Positions 45,630-54,972 are shown, counted from the stretch's first letter. The stretch is 64,000 bases of DNA from Streptomyces sp. RB17 (GCF_009604455.1 NZ_WEGL01000002.1:1116001-1180000); one strand, 5' to 3'. Notes: generated from the letters alone by a model not told the origin. Made by a program: numbers and translations.

Positions 45630-46247
45630 TCACAGGCTGGTCAGCAGGCCGTCGAGCGGGGCGGGTACGCGGTCGGGGGCGAGTGCCTCGACGAGGACGC
45701 GGCCGTAATGGATCTTGCGCCCCTTCTTCGTGCCCAGGAAGCGCCGCAACTGCTGGTGCGAGGAGCGGCCCCGCTGCGCGGGCTGACGCAGGAAGCTCTG
45801 CAGGGCGCGCAGTTCGCCCTCCGCTCGAACGAGCTCCTGCACCCGGGTCACGCCCAGCGCGCGAATCAGCTCGTCCTCCAGATCCGCCGTACAGACGAAG
45901 AACCCGTGCTGCGCCGAGCCGGCCCCCTCCAAAGCGCGGGCGTAGTAGCCACGCTCCGCCTCGTCGCACAGTCCGGTGAGGCGCAGACCCAGGCCGGACG
46001 GCCCGAGGAGGCGGGCGAAGCGCCCGACGCTCATCGCACCGCCGATGGACAGAACGCAGACGCCTTCGGCCGCCAGGTCCCGGTCGCGGCCCGCGGCCAG
46101 CGCCTCGACCGCCGCCACGTCGCTCAGCCCTTCGAGCAGAACGGCGGCCCGGACCGGCAGCCGCGCGGCCAGCTCGCGCACGGGGCCGCCGGGCCCACCG
46201 GCCGCCCACGCGGTGACCGCCTCTCGGAACGACCTCATGTCAGCCAT
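45630..46247 (-). CDS. Standalone TOPRIM domain protein (OLD-nuclease-like)
   Basis: Protein of 205 aa. The TOPRIM fold is suggested by the conserved Glu in AAVLLEGLSDVAAVEALAAG and the acidic LTGLCDEAERGYYARAL, resembling the C-terminal nuclease half of OLD-family endonucleases. The N-terminal ABC ATPase of OLD proteins is absent. A basic C-terminal tail (FLGTKKGRKIHYGRVLVEAL) follows. Such single-domain forms are common in actinobacteria and uncharacterised. GGAG lies 9 nt before ATG 46247. Confidence 0.8.
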   Translation of the reverse strand: MADMRSFREAVTAWAAGGPGGPVRELAARLPVRAAVLLEGLSDVAAVEALAAGRDRDLAAEGVCVLSIGGAMSVGRFARLLGPSGLGLRLTGLCDEAERGYYARALEGAGSAQHGFFVCTADLEDELIRALGVTRVQELVRAEGELRALQSFLRQPAQRGRSSHQQLRRFLGTKKGRKIHYGRVLVEALAPDRVPAPLDGLLTSL

Positions 46248-46369
46248 GAGACGAGTCTCCGCCCTTTCCGGCCGGCGCGACAGGCAATATCCGTCGGCTG
46301 TCGATCACCGCGCAGTTCCACGCCGACGCGCTCACAGGAGTTGCCCGGCTTACCGCAACGGCGGTGCCG

Positions 46370-46445
46370 AGACCGTCACTTCGACCGTGCTCGATCTCAC
46401 CGGCCGTGCAGCCCTGCCGTTCGCCGAATTCGTCCGCCGGAACCG
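46370..46445 (+). pseudogene. Possible C-terminal relic of an NmrA/SDR-type protein
   Basis: The plus strand reads VTSTVLDLTGRAALPFAEFV and RRNRGVL, a sequence like the last residues of NAD(P)-binding NmrA-type proteins (TGR...FAEFVRRN). No upstream Rossmann part is found. This is a weak assignment for an isolated fragment. Confidence 0.35.
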
Positions 46446-46480
46446 CGGGGTCCTCGGCTCACTCCCGAACGGGCACCGCC

Positions 46481-46831
46481 TCAACGGGAGGCGGGAAGAG
46501 CCTCCAGCATGGCCCGGGCCGTGACGGTCGCGTCGTAGTCCTCGCTCACGCCCGGCACCAGGATGATGTCGCCCTCGATGTGCCGGGCACGCAGGGGCGC
46601 GATGGCCTGGTACGTGGCGGAGTCCCACCAGGCGCGTGCCGCGGAGATCGACGGGAAGCCGATCACGACGACGTGCCCGGGCCAGGCGCCCTCCTTCACC
46701 TCGTGGGGGCTGCCGTGGACGAGGAACCGGCCGCCGTACGGCTCGAAGGTGGCGGTGACGCGCGCGATGTACTCGGCGATCTCCGGGTGCGGAGCGGCCT
46801 CGCGCAGGTGAGCGATCGCGTAGGCGGTCAT
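46481..46831 (-). CDS. DUF1330 domain-containing protein
   Basis: Protein of 116 aa with a ferredoxin-like dimeric barrel fold: MTAYAIAHLREAAPHPEIAE, YGGRFLVHGSPHEVKEG, VVVIGFPSISAARAWWDSAT and YQAIAPLR are the DUF1330 pattern. The function is unknown; relatives resemble small monooxygenase-like proteins. A GGAGGGA ribosome binding site precedes the ATG. It is divergent from htpG with about 220 nt between. Confidence 0.9.
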   Translation of the reverse strand: MTAYAIAHLREAAPHPEIAEYIARVTATFEPYGGRFLVHGSPHEVKEGAWPGHVVVIGFPSISAARAWWDSATYQAIAPLRARHIEGDIILVPGVSEDYDATVTARAMLEALPASR

Positions 46832-47053
46832 GTTGTCCCTCCGTTCGGTCGGCTGCTGTGCTGCCCACGATCCTGCCGCCGGTGCGCGCCGCGGTCGATG
46901 ACCTGCCAGGTAATCCAGGGGCGGAACGGAACCGGGCCGGGCCACGGGGTCTGGATCCAGCCACCGTCGGCAACTCCGGCCGAGGTCCTGACATGGTGTT
47001 TTACAGTGGCTGGCATCACTTCCGGCGATAACACCAGTGAGGAATGCGCGAAC

Positions 47054-48955
47054 ATGCCGACTGAAACGCTCGAGTTTCAGGTAGAGGCCCGTCAGCTGCT
47101 GCAGCTGATGATCCACTCGGTCTACTCGAACAAGGACGTCTTCCTGCGTGAGCTCGTCTCCAACGCCTCCGACGCGCTGGACAAGCTGCGTCTGGAGAAG
47201 CTGCGGGACGACTCCCTGGACGCCGACGTGTCCGATCTGCACATCGAGATCGACATCGACAAGGACGCCCGCACCCTCACCGTGCGGGACAACGGCATCG
47301 GGATGTCGTACGACGAGGTCGGGCAGCTCATCGGCAGCATCGCCAACTCCGGCACCGCCACGTTCCTGCGGGAGCTGCGGGAGGCCAAGGACGCGGCCGG
47401 GGCGGAGGGGCTGATCGGACAGTTCGGCGTCGGGTTCTACTCCGGCTTCATGGTGGCGGACGAGGTCACCCTGGTCACCCGGCGCGCCGGCGAGAGCCAG
47501 GGCACCCGCTGGACCTCGCGCGGCGAGGGCACGTACACGCTGGAGCCGGTCGACGACGCACCGCAGGGCACCTCGGTCACCCTCCACCTCAAGCCCGCCG
47601 ACCCGGAGAACCAGCTCCACGACTACACCTCCCCGTGGAAGATCAGGGAGATCGTCAAGCGGTACTCGGACTTCATCACCTGGCCGATCCGGATGGTGCC
47701 CGAGGGCACCGGTGACGGAGACACGGCGCCCGAACCCGAGACGCTCAACTCGATGAAGGCACTGTGGGCGCGGTCGCGTGACGAGGTGTCCGACGACGAG
47801 TACCACGAGCTGTACAAGCACATCGGGCACGACTGGCGCGACCCGCTGGAGACCATCCGGCTGCAGGCGGAGGGCACCTTCGAGTTCCAGGCCCTGCTGT
47901 TCCTGCCCGCGCACGCTCCCCACGACCTGTTCACGCGGGACTTCCGGCGTGGTGTGCAGCTGTACGTCAAGCGCGTCTTCATCATGGACGACTGCGAGGC
48001 GCTGCTTCCGTCGTACCTCCGCTTCGTCAAGGGCGTCGTCGACGCGGCCGACCTCTCGCTCAACGTGTCCCGCGAGATCCTCCAGCAGGACCGGCACATC
48101 GAGATGATGCGGCGCCGGCTGACGAAGAAGGTCCTGTCCACGGTCAAGGACATGATGACCAAGGACCGCGAGCGATACGCCACGTTCTGGCGGGAGTTCG
48201 GCACCGTCCTGAAGGAGGGACTGGTCACCGACCCGGAGAACCGCGACGCCGTCCTCGCCCTCGCGTCGTTCGCGAGCACGCACGACGACACCGAGCCGAC
48301 CACGCTCAAGAGTTACGTGGAGCGGATGAAGGACGGCCAGGACGACATCTACTACCTCACCGGCGAGTCCCGGCAGAGCATCGAGAACTCCCCGCACATG
48401 GAGGCCTTCCGGGACCGGGGCATCGAGGTGCTGCTGCTCACCGACCCGGTCGACGAGGTGTGGGCTGACGCCGTCGGCGAGTACGACGGCAAGAAGCTGC
48501 GGTCCGTCGCCAAGGGGCAGATCGACCTCGACGCCCAGGACGACGACACCTCCGACGGCGAGCGGGAGAAGCAGCACGAGGACTACGCCGGCCTGCTCGG
48601 CTGGATGAAGGAGCAACTGGACGAGGACATCAAGGAGGTCCGCCTGTCCTCCCGACTCACCGTCTCCCCGGCCTGTGTCGTCTCCGACGCGAACGACCTG
48701 ACCCCGGCGCTGGAGAACATGTACCGCGCGATGGGCCAGGAAGTTCCCCGCGCCAAGCGGATCCTGGAGCTCAACCCGGACCACCAGCTGGTGAAGGGCC
48801 TCAACCAGGCCTACAAGGAGCGCCAGGACCGCACGGAGCTCACCGAGACCGCGGAACTCCTGCACGGTCTGGCGGTACTCGCCGAGGGGGGACAGCCGAA
48901 GGACCCCGCCCGCTTCGTCAAGCTGATGGCGGACCGCCTGGAACGCGCGCTGTAA
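47054..48955 (+). CDS. htpG: Molecular chaperone HtpG (Hsp90)
   Basis: Cytosolic ATP-dependent chaperone of 633 aa. The N-terminal GHKL ATPase has [40 protein letters not shown] and [20 protein letters not shown]. The middle domain carries the catalytic Arg in [12 protein letters not shown], and the C-terminal dimerisation domain is complete. It remodels client proteins with DnaK. GAGGAA lies about 9 nt before the ATG. No HSP box was searched for exhaustively. A strong hairpin follows. Confidence 0.97.
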
Positions 48956-48974
48956 CCAGGCACCGCCGGACACC

Positions 48975-49007
48975 GGCGGCCTGTCCCGGGATGCGGGACA
49001 GGCCGCC
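48975..49007 (+). terminator. Strong terminator hairpin of htpG
   Basis: A perfect 14-bp stem: GGCGGCCTGTCCCG (48975-48988) pairs with CGGGACAGGCCGCC (48994-49007) around a 5-nt loop, 20 nt after the htpG stop. It may act in both directions, as the decayed permease gene converges on it. Confidence 0.8.
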
Positions 49008-49009
49008 GC

Positions 49010-50169
49010 CCGCGTAGGAAGGCACCGTGACCGAACTCTCCGCTCGGTGCCGTCGTAGGCAGTACAGTGCGCTCGCTGTGATGACCAGCGGCCACGGCAG
49101 GTACCAGCCCGTCAGGACGAGGAGGGCGGCGAGCACGAGGAGCGCAGAGCTGTGCGGCGGGCTGCCTCGGGGCAGGAGCCGTAGAGCGGCGGCCGTGCCG
49201 TCACCCAGCGCGATTGCGGCCAGGGCGAGGCCCGACGGCCCCGTCACGACCGCCAGGCTGCGGCGTGGCACCTCGCCGACGCTGCCGCCCCGGTCGATCC
49301 GTGCGGGCAGCGCGCCGTCGCGACCGAGGGCGGCGCCCAGCCTGGCCGCGCCGGCGAAGTAGGCGTTCATCGTGCCGAGCGTGAGCAGCACAGCGGCGGC
49401 CGCGGCCGGCACGTGGACCGTGCCGCCGATGCCCGGGGCGTGCAGTTCGGCCAGCGGGGCGTCGGAGGTGCCGGCGGCCGGGCCCAGCACCAGGACGCTG
49501 GTGGCGGCGACGGCGAGGTACAGCACGCCCACGACGGCGACGGCCACGGCGGTGGCGCGGGGCAGGTCACGTGCCGGACGCCGGAAGTCTGCGGCGAGGT
49601 GGGTGACGGCCTCCCAGCCGGCGAAGCTCCACACCAGCAGTGCCGCGGCCGAGCCGATCGCGGTCCAGCCGTGCGGCGCGAACGGACGCAGGTTCCGCGG
49701 GTGGGTGTGCGGCAGCGCGGTCAGCAACAGCGCGACGAGCAGCACGGCGAGCGCGAGTTGCATGCGGCCGGAGACCGTCGGACCGAATCCGTTGGCCACC
49801 GCCCCGCGACCAGCAGCCCGCGGCGGTGACCAGCAGCGGGCGCCGGCCGCCGCCGAACGCGTCGGCGACGTACGCACCGGCGAACATGCCCGCAGCCGGA
49901 GTGCCCGCGGGTACGGCGAAAGAGAAACACCAGCCGACCACCGCCGCCGCCCGTGCGCCGACGGCGTGCCGGACGTAGGTGGAGACCCCTCCGCCGTCCG
50001 GGTAGCGGGCGCCGAGCGCCGCGAACGTGGCCGGGAGCGGCACCGACGACAGCACCAGCCCGAGCCAGGCGAGCAGTGGGGCGGGCCCGGCCGCCCGGGT
50101 GGCCGGCGCGGGGAGGCCGATCACGCCGGTGCCGAGGACCGCGCCGACGTACAGCGCCGCCCCCTGTCA
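49010..50169 (-). pseudogene. APC-family amino acid permease, decayed
   Basis: On the minus strand an in-frame TGA at 50169-50167 stands where the N-terminus should be, then QGAALYVGAVLGTGVIGLPA and further helices follow. Near 49805-49820 the frame changes (LLVTAAG to VANGFGPTVSGRMQLALAVL), as if bases were lost. The second frame continues through AGWEAVTHLAADFRRPARDL to LTGWYLPWPLVITASALYCL with no clear natural stop before the htpG terminator. The start codon, the reading frame and the end are all compromised. Confidence 0.75.
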
Positions 50170-50225
50170 GACGGTCGGACTCCCGACGGGCGGGGTCGGG
50201 GGTTTCTGCGCGGCAGGCGCCCTGG

Positions 50226-50726
50226 TCACGCGGAAGTCTCCCCGGTCCGGCGGAAGTCCATGGTCCAGTTGGTTTCCCAGCTCCGCCCGCCGTCGGTCGA
50301 GAACGCCTGTTCCCAGTGAGCGGAGACCGGTGTGATCCGCGACCATGTGAAGCGGCACAGGACCGGGGTGCCTTCGTGGGTGTCGTCCCCGTGGAACTCG
50401 CCGTGTCCGTCGTCGTGGAACCGGCCGACGACAGGTGGTTGCAGCCTCCCGGTCCGGCTGCTCACCCAGTTCAGAGACCACTGCGCGCGAACGGGGTCGA
50501 ACAGGCGGAGTGTCAGGCCGCTGAAGCCCTTGGTCGGGAAGCTGATCTCGTCGAGGTTGGCGGCCCCGCCGAACAGGGTGCCGTGACACACCACGGTGCC
50601 CGGAAACTCGTCCCACTCGGTGCTGCCGGTCAGCGGTGCGACCAGCCGCCGGTTCGTCACCTCCCAGGTGCCCACCAGGAAGTCGAAGTCGCCGATGCCG
50701 GGCTTGCGGGTGGTTGTGTTGCTCAT
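50226..50726 (-). CDS. DUF1579-like hypothetical protein
   Basis: Protein of 166 aa beginning MSNTTTRKPGIGDFDFLVGT with WEVTNRRLVAPLTGSTEWDE, the calycin-like layout of DUF1579-type proteins (a FDFLVGxW opening and tryptophan-rich strands such as QWSLNWVSS). The function is unknown; the fold often binds small hydrophobic ligands. AAAGGA lies 8 nt before the ATG. It is divergent from a WYL regulator with a palindrome between the starts, suggesting control by that regulator. Confidence 0.8.
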   Translation of the reverse strand: MSNTTTRKPGIGDFDFLVGTWEVTNRRLVAPLTGSTEWDEFPGTVVCHGTLFGGAANLDEISFPTKGFSGLTLRLFDPVRAQWSLNWVSSRTGRLQPPVVGRFHDDGHGEFHGDDTHEGTPVLCRFTWSRITPVSAHWEQAFSTDGGRSWETNWTMDFRRTGETSA

Positions 50727-50797
50727 CTGTTCATGTCCTTTGCCGTGTCCGTCCGTGCGTGGGGTGCACGCCCGGCCGGGAGCGTAGCCCGGCTTCC

Positions 50798-50814
50798 CTG
50801 ACAGACCATGTCAG
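50798..50814. promoter_or_regulatory. Palindromic operator of the WYL regulator
   Basis: CTGACA-GACCA-TGTCAG, a perfect 6-bp inverted repeat with a 5-bp centre, 23 nt before the regulator ATG and 72 nt before the divergent DUF1579-like gene. The position suits binding by the YafY-type regulator to control both genes. Confidence 0.65.
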
Positions 50815-50836
50815 TGGAGTGGGGCAGACTTCCGTC

Positions 50837-51856
50837 ATGCGTGCGAGCCGACTGCTGTCCGCCCTGTTGCTGCTCCAGACCCGCGGCCGGATGACCGCCC
50901 AGGAGCTGGCAGACGAACTGGAGGTGTCCGTCCGCACGGTGTACCGGGACATGGAGTCGCTCTCCGCGGCCGGAGTCCCGCTCTACGGCGATCCCGGACA
51001 CGACGGCGGATACCGACTGCTCGACGGTTTCCGCACCCGCCTGACCGGACTGACCCGCGACGAGGCGGAGGCGCTCTCCCTGGTCGGACTGCCCGGACCG
51101 GCCGCCGACCTGGGGCTCGGCACCGTACTCGCCACCGTCCAGCTCAAGCTGACGGCGGCCCTGCCCGAGGAACTGCGCGACCGGACCGGTGAGATACGGC
51201 GGCGGTTCCACCTGGACACCTCCGGCTGGTACGCCGAAGCGGATCCCACTCCGCACCTGGCGGCGGTGACCGAAGCGGTGTGGCGGCAGCGCCGCATCCG
51301 CGTCCGCTACCGGCGGTGGACGGCGCCCCAGGAGGTGACCCGGACGCTCGACCCGTACGGGCTGGTGCTCAAGTCGGGCCGCTGGTACCTGGTGGCGGCC
51401 CGGCCGGCAGGCGTCCGTACCTACCGCGTCTCCCAGCTCCTCCGGACCCAGGTGCTGCAGGACCGCTTCGAGCGCCCTCATGACTTCGACCTGGCCGCAC
51501 ACTGGCAGACCTACCTGGCCGACTTCGACGCCCGCCGGCTCCGGGGCGAAGCGGTCGTACGACTGACCCCACGGATCCTGACGCAGCTGCCCGACCTCAT
51601 GGAACCGGCAGTGGCACACGCCGCCCTGGACAGCGCCGGGCCGCCGGGCCCCGACGGGCGGGTCCAGACCGTCATCCCCATCGAGTCCGCCGAACACGCC
51701 GTCGGCATGCTGCTGAGCCTCGGCGCGGAGGCCGAGGTCGTGGCGCCCGCCGGACTGCGGGCACTGATGACACAGACGATCAGTGCCCTGGCCGACACCT
51801 ACCGCCGGCCGCTGGACAAACACGAGGCCTCGCCTAGACTGGACATCCAGAGATAG
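50837..51856 (+). CDS. YafY-type transcriptional regulator with WYL domain
   Basis: Protein of 339 aa. The HTH_11 domain is at the N-terminus (RLLSALLLLQTRGRMTAQEL, ELEVSVRTVYRDMESLSAAG). The WYL domain (about 140-210) includes IRVRYRRW, LDPYGLVLKSGRWYLVAARP and TYRVSQLL. WYL domains bind nucleic acids or nucleotides in several regulators. The ATG lies 6 nt after CAGACT (50825-50830) with no ribosome binding site. Its likely targets are itself and the divergent gene. Confidence 0.92.
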   Translation: MRASRLLSALLLLQTRGRMTAQELADELEVSVRTVYRDMESLSAAGVPLYGDPGHDGGYRLLDGFRTRLTGLTRDEAEALSLVGLPGPAADLGLGTVLATVQLKLTAALPEELRDRTGEIRRRFHLDTSGWYAEADPTPHLAAVTEAVWRQRRIRVRYRRWTAPQEVTRTLDPYGLVLKSGRWYLVAARPAGVRTYRVSQLLRTQVLQDRFERPHDFDLAAHWQTYLADFDARRLRGEAVVRLTPRILTQLPDLMEPAVAHAALDSAGPPGPDGRVQTVIPIESAEHAVGMLLSLGAEAEVVAPAGLRALMTQTISALADTYRRPLDKHEASPRLDIQR

Positions 51857-51868
51857 AAAATCAGTCTA
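51835..51868. promoter_or_regulatory. Inverted repeats upstream of the YheO-like regulator
   Basis: TAGACTG at 51835-51841 and its exact reverse complement CAGTCTA at 51862-51868 are separated by 20 nt; within them CTGGA-CA-TCCAG (51839-51850) is another perfect inverted repeat. They lie 23-56 nt before the GTG and overlap the end of the WYL regulator gene. Confidence 0.5.
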
Positions 51869-51890
51869 AGCAGTTTCTGGAGAGGCTCCC

Positions 51891-52523
51891 GTGGACGAGG
51901 CGCAGGCGGACGAGCACCTCATCCGCGAGGCCGAGAAGATCGCCGTAGCCTTGGGGCGCATGTTCCCCGGCCTGTGCGAGGTGGTGCTGCACGACCTGCG
52001 GGATCCGGAGCACGCGATCCGGGCGATCGAGAACAACCTCTCCGGCCGTCAGGTCGGGGACTGCGCCACCGAGTTGGGCCTGGCCCGCATCGAGGATCCC
52101 GACTACCCCAGCGTCATTCAGAACTACCCCAACCAGTTTCCGGACGGACGGCCCGCGAAAAGCACGTCCATCGGCATCAAGAACGCCGCGGGGGAGTACA
52201 TCGCGGCTCTCTGCCTGAACCTGGACGTGTCCGTGCTGTCGCCGGTGACCCTCACCCTGTCCAACCTCGTGGCCACGGACACCGAGCACCGCGAGCAGCC
52301 CCTGGAGACCCTGCGGGACCGCACCGCGCGCGAGCTGCGTCGGGCGGTGGAGGCGCATGCGGCGGAGCGCGCCGCGACGCCCCGTTCGCTGAGCCGGGGG
52401 GACAAGAAGGCGCTCGTACGGCAGTTGCAGCGGGACGGATACTTCGACTCGCGCGACGCCGCGCAGACCATCGCGGACCTGCTGGGTGTGTCCCGGGCGA
52501 CCGTCTACAACTATGCCAAGTAA
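51891..52523 (+). CDS. YheO-like PAS and HTH transcriptional regulator
   Basis: Protein of 210 aa. The N-terminal YheO-type PAS-like domain includes MFPGLCEVVLHDLRDPEHAI, NNLSGRQVGD and TSIGIKNAAGEYIAALCLNL; the C-terminal HTH_22 has ALVRQLQRDGYFDSRDAAQT and LLGVSRATVYNYAK. DauR, a regulator of D-arginine catabolism, belongs to this family. The GTG start follows GGAGAGG. The next gene, 12 nt downstream, is a D-amino-acid PLP enzyme, which supports a D-amino-acid-sensing role. Confidence 0.9.
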   Translation: MDEAQADEHLIREAEKIAVALGRMFPGLCEVVLHDLRDPEHAIRAIENNLSGRQVGDCATELGLARIEDPDYPSVIQNYPNQFPDGRPAKSTSIGIKNAAGEYIAALCLNLDVSVLSPVTLTLSNLVATDTEHREQPLETLRDRTARELRRAVEAHAAERAATPRSLSRGDKKALVRQLQRDGYFDSRDAAQTIADLLGVSRATVYNYAK

Positions 52524-52535
52524 GGACGTCTTTCC

Positions 52536-53729
52536 GTGCATCCTCCGGTGAACATCCAGGCGAACGCCGCCCCTTCGGCCCCGCGCACCCTGGCCGATCC
52601 GGACACCCCGTTCGCCGTCGTGGACGTCGGCACGATGCGGCGGAACATCGCGCGCCTCGAGACCAGGGCCGAACGGCTCGCGGTCACCCTGCGTCCACAC
52701 GTCAAGACCGCCAAGAGCCTCGACGCGGCTTCTCTGCTGCACTCCGGCACGCCCTGTCCGGTCACCGTCTCCACCCTGGCGGAGGCCGAGGCGTTCGCGA
52801 ACGTCGGCTACACCGACATCACGTACGCCGTGGGCATCGACCCGCACAAACTCCCTCGCGTCACAGCCCTGTTGCGCCACGGCATCACCCTGCGCATCCT
52901 GCTGGACAGCGTCGAGCAGGCCTCGTTCGTCGCCGACGCCTCCCGCCGAGCGGGCATACCCCTGCCCACCCAGATCGAGATCGACTGCGACGGCCACCGC
53001 GGCGGCCTCAAGCCCGACGACCCCGCACTCCTCGCCATCGGGCGCGTGCTGCACGACGCGGGCTGTCTCGACGGCGTCCTGACCCACGCCGGAGAGTCCT
53101 ACTTCGCCTGCACCGCCGAGGAACAGCGCCGGGCGGCGAAGAACGAACGCGACACCGCCGTGGCCGCCGCCGAACGACTGCGCGCGGCCGGTCTGCCCGT
53201 GAACGTCGTCAGCGTGGGCTCCACCCCCACCGCGCACGCCGCCGAGGACCTCACCGGCGTCACCGAACTGCGCGCGGGCAACTACGTCTTCTTCGACCTG
53301 GTCATGGCCGGTCTCGGCGTCTGCCGGGTCGAGGACATCGCCGTGTCGGTGGTCGTGACCGTCATCGGTCACCGCCCCGAGTACGGGTGGATCATGACCG
53401 ACGGCGGCTGGATGGCCATGTCGCGCGACCGCGGTACGGCCGCGCAGGCCCAGGACCAGGGCTACGGCCTGGTCACCGACCTCGCCGGCAACGTCATTCC
53501 GGGCCTGGTCATGACGGCCGCGAGCCAGGAGCACGGCACGCTCACGGCCCGCGACGGCGCCGACCTGCCCGACCTGCCGGTGGGCACCCGCCTGCGCATC
53601 CTGCCCAACCATGCGTGCGCCACCGCTGCCCAGCACCGCGGCTATCACGTCATCGACGGCACCCGCCCCACCGGCGGCGGCCCGGCACCGACGATCGAGA
53701 CCTTCTGGCCTCGTGTCACCGGCTGGTGA
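52536..53729 (+). CDS. D-threonine aldolase/D-serine dehydratase-like PLP enzyme
   Basis: PLP enzyme of 397 aa with a fold-type III alanine-racemase-like N-terminal barrel. PLP would bind Lys57 in TLRPHVKTAK, and the metal-binding tail includes PNHACATAAQHRGY (His and Cys ligands). It would dehydrate D-serine-type substrates or cleave beta-hydroxy-D-amino acids. The GTG start has AAGGACG upstream and lies 12 nt after the regulator gene, so the two are co-transcribed and functionally linked. Confidence 0.9.
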   Translation: MHPPVNIQANAAPSAPRTLADPDTPFAVVDVGTMRRNIARLETRAERLAVTLRPHVKTAKSLDAASLLHSGTPCPVTVSTLAEAEAFANVGYTDITYAVGIDPHKLPRVTALLRHGITLRILLDSVEQASFVADASRRAGIPLPTQIEIDCDGHRGGLKPDDPALLAIGRVLHDAGCLDGVLTHAGESYFACTAEEQRRAAKNERDTAVAAAERLRAAGLPVNVVSVGSTPTAHAAEDLTGVTELRAGNYVFFDLVMAGLGVCRVEDIAVSVVVTVIGHRPEYGWIMTDGGWMAMSRDRGTAAQAQDQGYGLVTDLAGNVIPGLVMTAASQEHGTLTARDGADLPDLPVGTRLRILPNHACATAAQHRGYHVIDGTRPTGGGPAPTIETFWPRVTGW

Positions 53730-53756
53730 GCACCAGCACCCGGAAAACCGATGTCG

Positions 53757-53775
53757 GTGGGGCCGTCGGCCCCAC
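53757..53775 (+). terminator. Hairpin after the PLP enzyme gene
   Basis: GTGGGGCC (53757-53764) pairs with GGCCCCAC (53768-53775) around a 3-nt loop, 28 nt after the stop codon. Probably a terminator. Confidence 0.5.
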
Positions 53776-53813
53776 TTGCGTCGGCCCTGTGACTCCAACA
53801 GATCTCGCGGCAG

Positions 53814-54152
53814 TCATCTCCGACGGCATCCACACGGCCATCCAGCCCGGACGCATCTCGGCGGATCCGCCCGCACGAAACGTGCCCGGTCCGGCGGATC
53901 CGGAAAGAGCACCGCACCATGGCCGCTGTCCGCATACCCCAGATGCACCACACGCTGCACGCCCAGCACGGCAGCACTCGCCCGGAGTTCGTCCAGCCGT
54001 GGCGCTCCGCTCTCCGGCACGGCGTCCATGAGCCCGTCCGTGGCGACCACGATCACCACACGATGTCCCTCGTCGGCGGCTCGCGCGAGCGTGCCGCCCG
54101 TGAGGAACCCCTCGTCGTCGGGATGCGCGTGAAAAGCCAGGACGGTTGCCAT
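53814..54152 (-). pseudogene. PIG-L family deacetylase, C-terminally truncated
   Basis: The first 90 residues are good PIG-L sequence: MATVLAFHAHPDDEGFLTGG with the zinc-binding HPDDE, LARAADEGHRVVIVVATDGL, and RVVHLGYADSGHGAVLFPDP. After FVRADPP the sequence turns into Arg/Cys-rich noise and stops. The second half of the roughly 240-residue enzyme, including the later zinc ligand, is gone. It ends near the terminator of the PLP enzyme gene, so a deletion or rearrangement joined the two regions. Confidence 0.7.
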
Positions 54153-54217
54153 GGACCCATCCTGGACCACTTCCGCACCGACGACCCTGGACCCATGCGC
54201 GGAGTTGGGCCCGCCGC

Positions 54218-54850
54218 TCACCGAGGAAGCTCGAAGCCGAGATAGGTCCAGGACACTCCCGGGCGGCCATGCGGGTCCTCCCGCTGGGCGTGGTGGAGGA
54301 CGTCCAGGCCGTGTCCGCGGGCGAGACCGATCGTCTCCTGCGCGGTGACGGGGAACATGCGGCGGCCCATCGGTACCGGGCCGTGGCGCAGGGAGAGGAT
54401 GATCCGTCCGCCCGTCGCGAGCAGGCCGGCCACGCGGCCCATCCCCAGGGCGCGTTGCCGTTCATCGAGATGCATCCAGACCGCGGTGAGCAGGATCAGG
54501 TCGAAGCGGCTCCCCGCTGCGATCAGGCCGGGGAGTTCGGGCAGCGCGTCATCGGTCCACTCGATCTGCCGGTCGGCGTGGCGGCGCCGGCCCAGCGAGC
54601 GCAGCTCGACGGTGGGTTCGGCGGCGACGACCCGGTGGCCCTGCGCAGCCAGCGCCGCCGCGTCACGCCCGCTGCCCGCCCCGATGTCCAGCACCCTGCC
54701 CGGCCGGGCGGGGATCAGATGCAGCACCTCGCGGTGCACCTCGGCGAAGGTCACGCTCTCGTACTGCTCGGCCAACGCCTCAGCCCCTTCCGCGTATCCG
54801 GCGGTGCTGTCCATCCCCTGCAACTGCGCGCTGGTCGCGTCACTGCTCAT
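54218..54850 (-). CDS. Class I SAM-dependent methyltransferase
   Basis: Protein of 210 aa with the motif I segment VLDIGAGSGRDAAALAAQGH, acidic AAEPTVELRSL, and FDLILLTAVWMHLDERQRAL with GLLATGGRIILSLRHGP. This fits small methyltransferases of the Methyltransf_11/25 type; the substrate is unknown. TAGGAT on the minus strand (54858-54863) is 7 nt before the ATG with no Shine-Dalgarno, a leaderless arrangement. Confidence 0.9.
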   Translation of the reverse strand: MSSDATSAQLQGMDSTAGYAEGAEALAEQYESVTFAEVHREVLHLIPARPGRVLDIGAGSGRDAAALAAQGHRVVAAEPTVELRSLGRRRHADRQIEWTDDALPELPGLIAAGSRFDLILLTAVWMHLDERQRALGMGRVAGLLATGGRIILSLRHGPVPMGRRMFPVTAQETIGLARGHGLDVLHHAQREDPHGRPGVSWTYLGFELPR

Positions 54851-54972
54851 GTCCGGGATCCTACGATTCCTTGGGCCAGGCGGCCATGAAGAAGATCACT
54901 GCAGTGGCCGGTGCCGGCGGCCTCCGTGACAATCGATGTGCCGTCGCGCCCCGGGAACGACAGACTGCGGGC

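Noticed and set aside
48975..49007. The strong hairpin considered as an attenuator or a regulatory RNA
   Set aside because: It follows the htpG stop at the normal terminator distance and has no associated ORF or alternative pairing.
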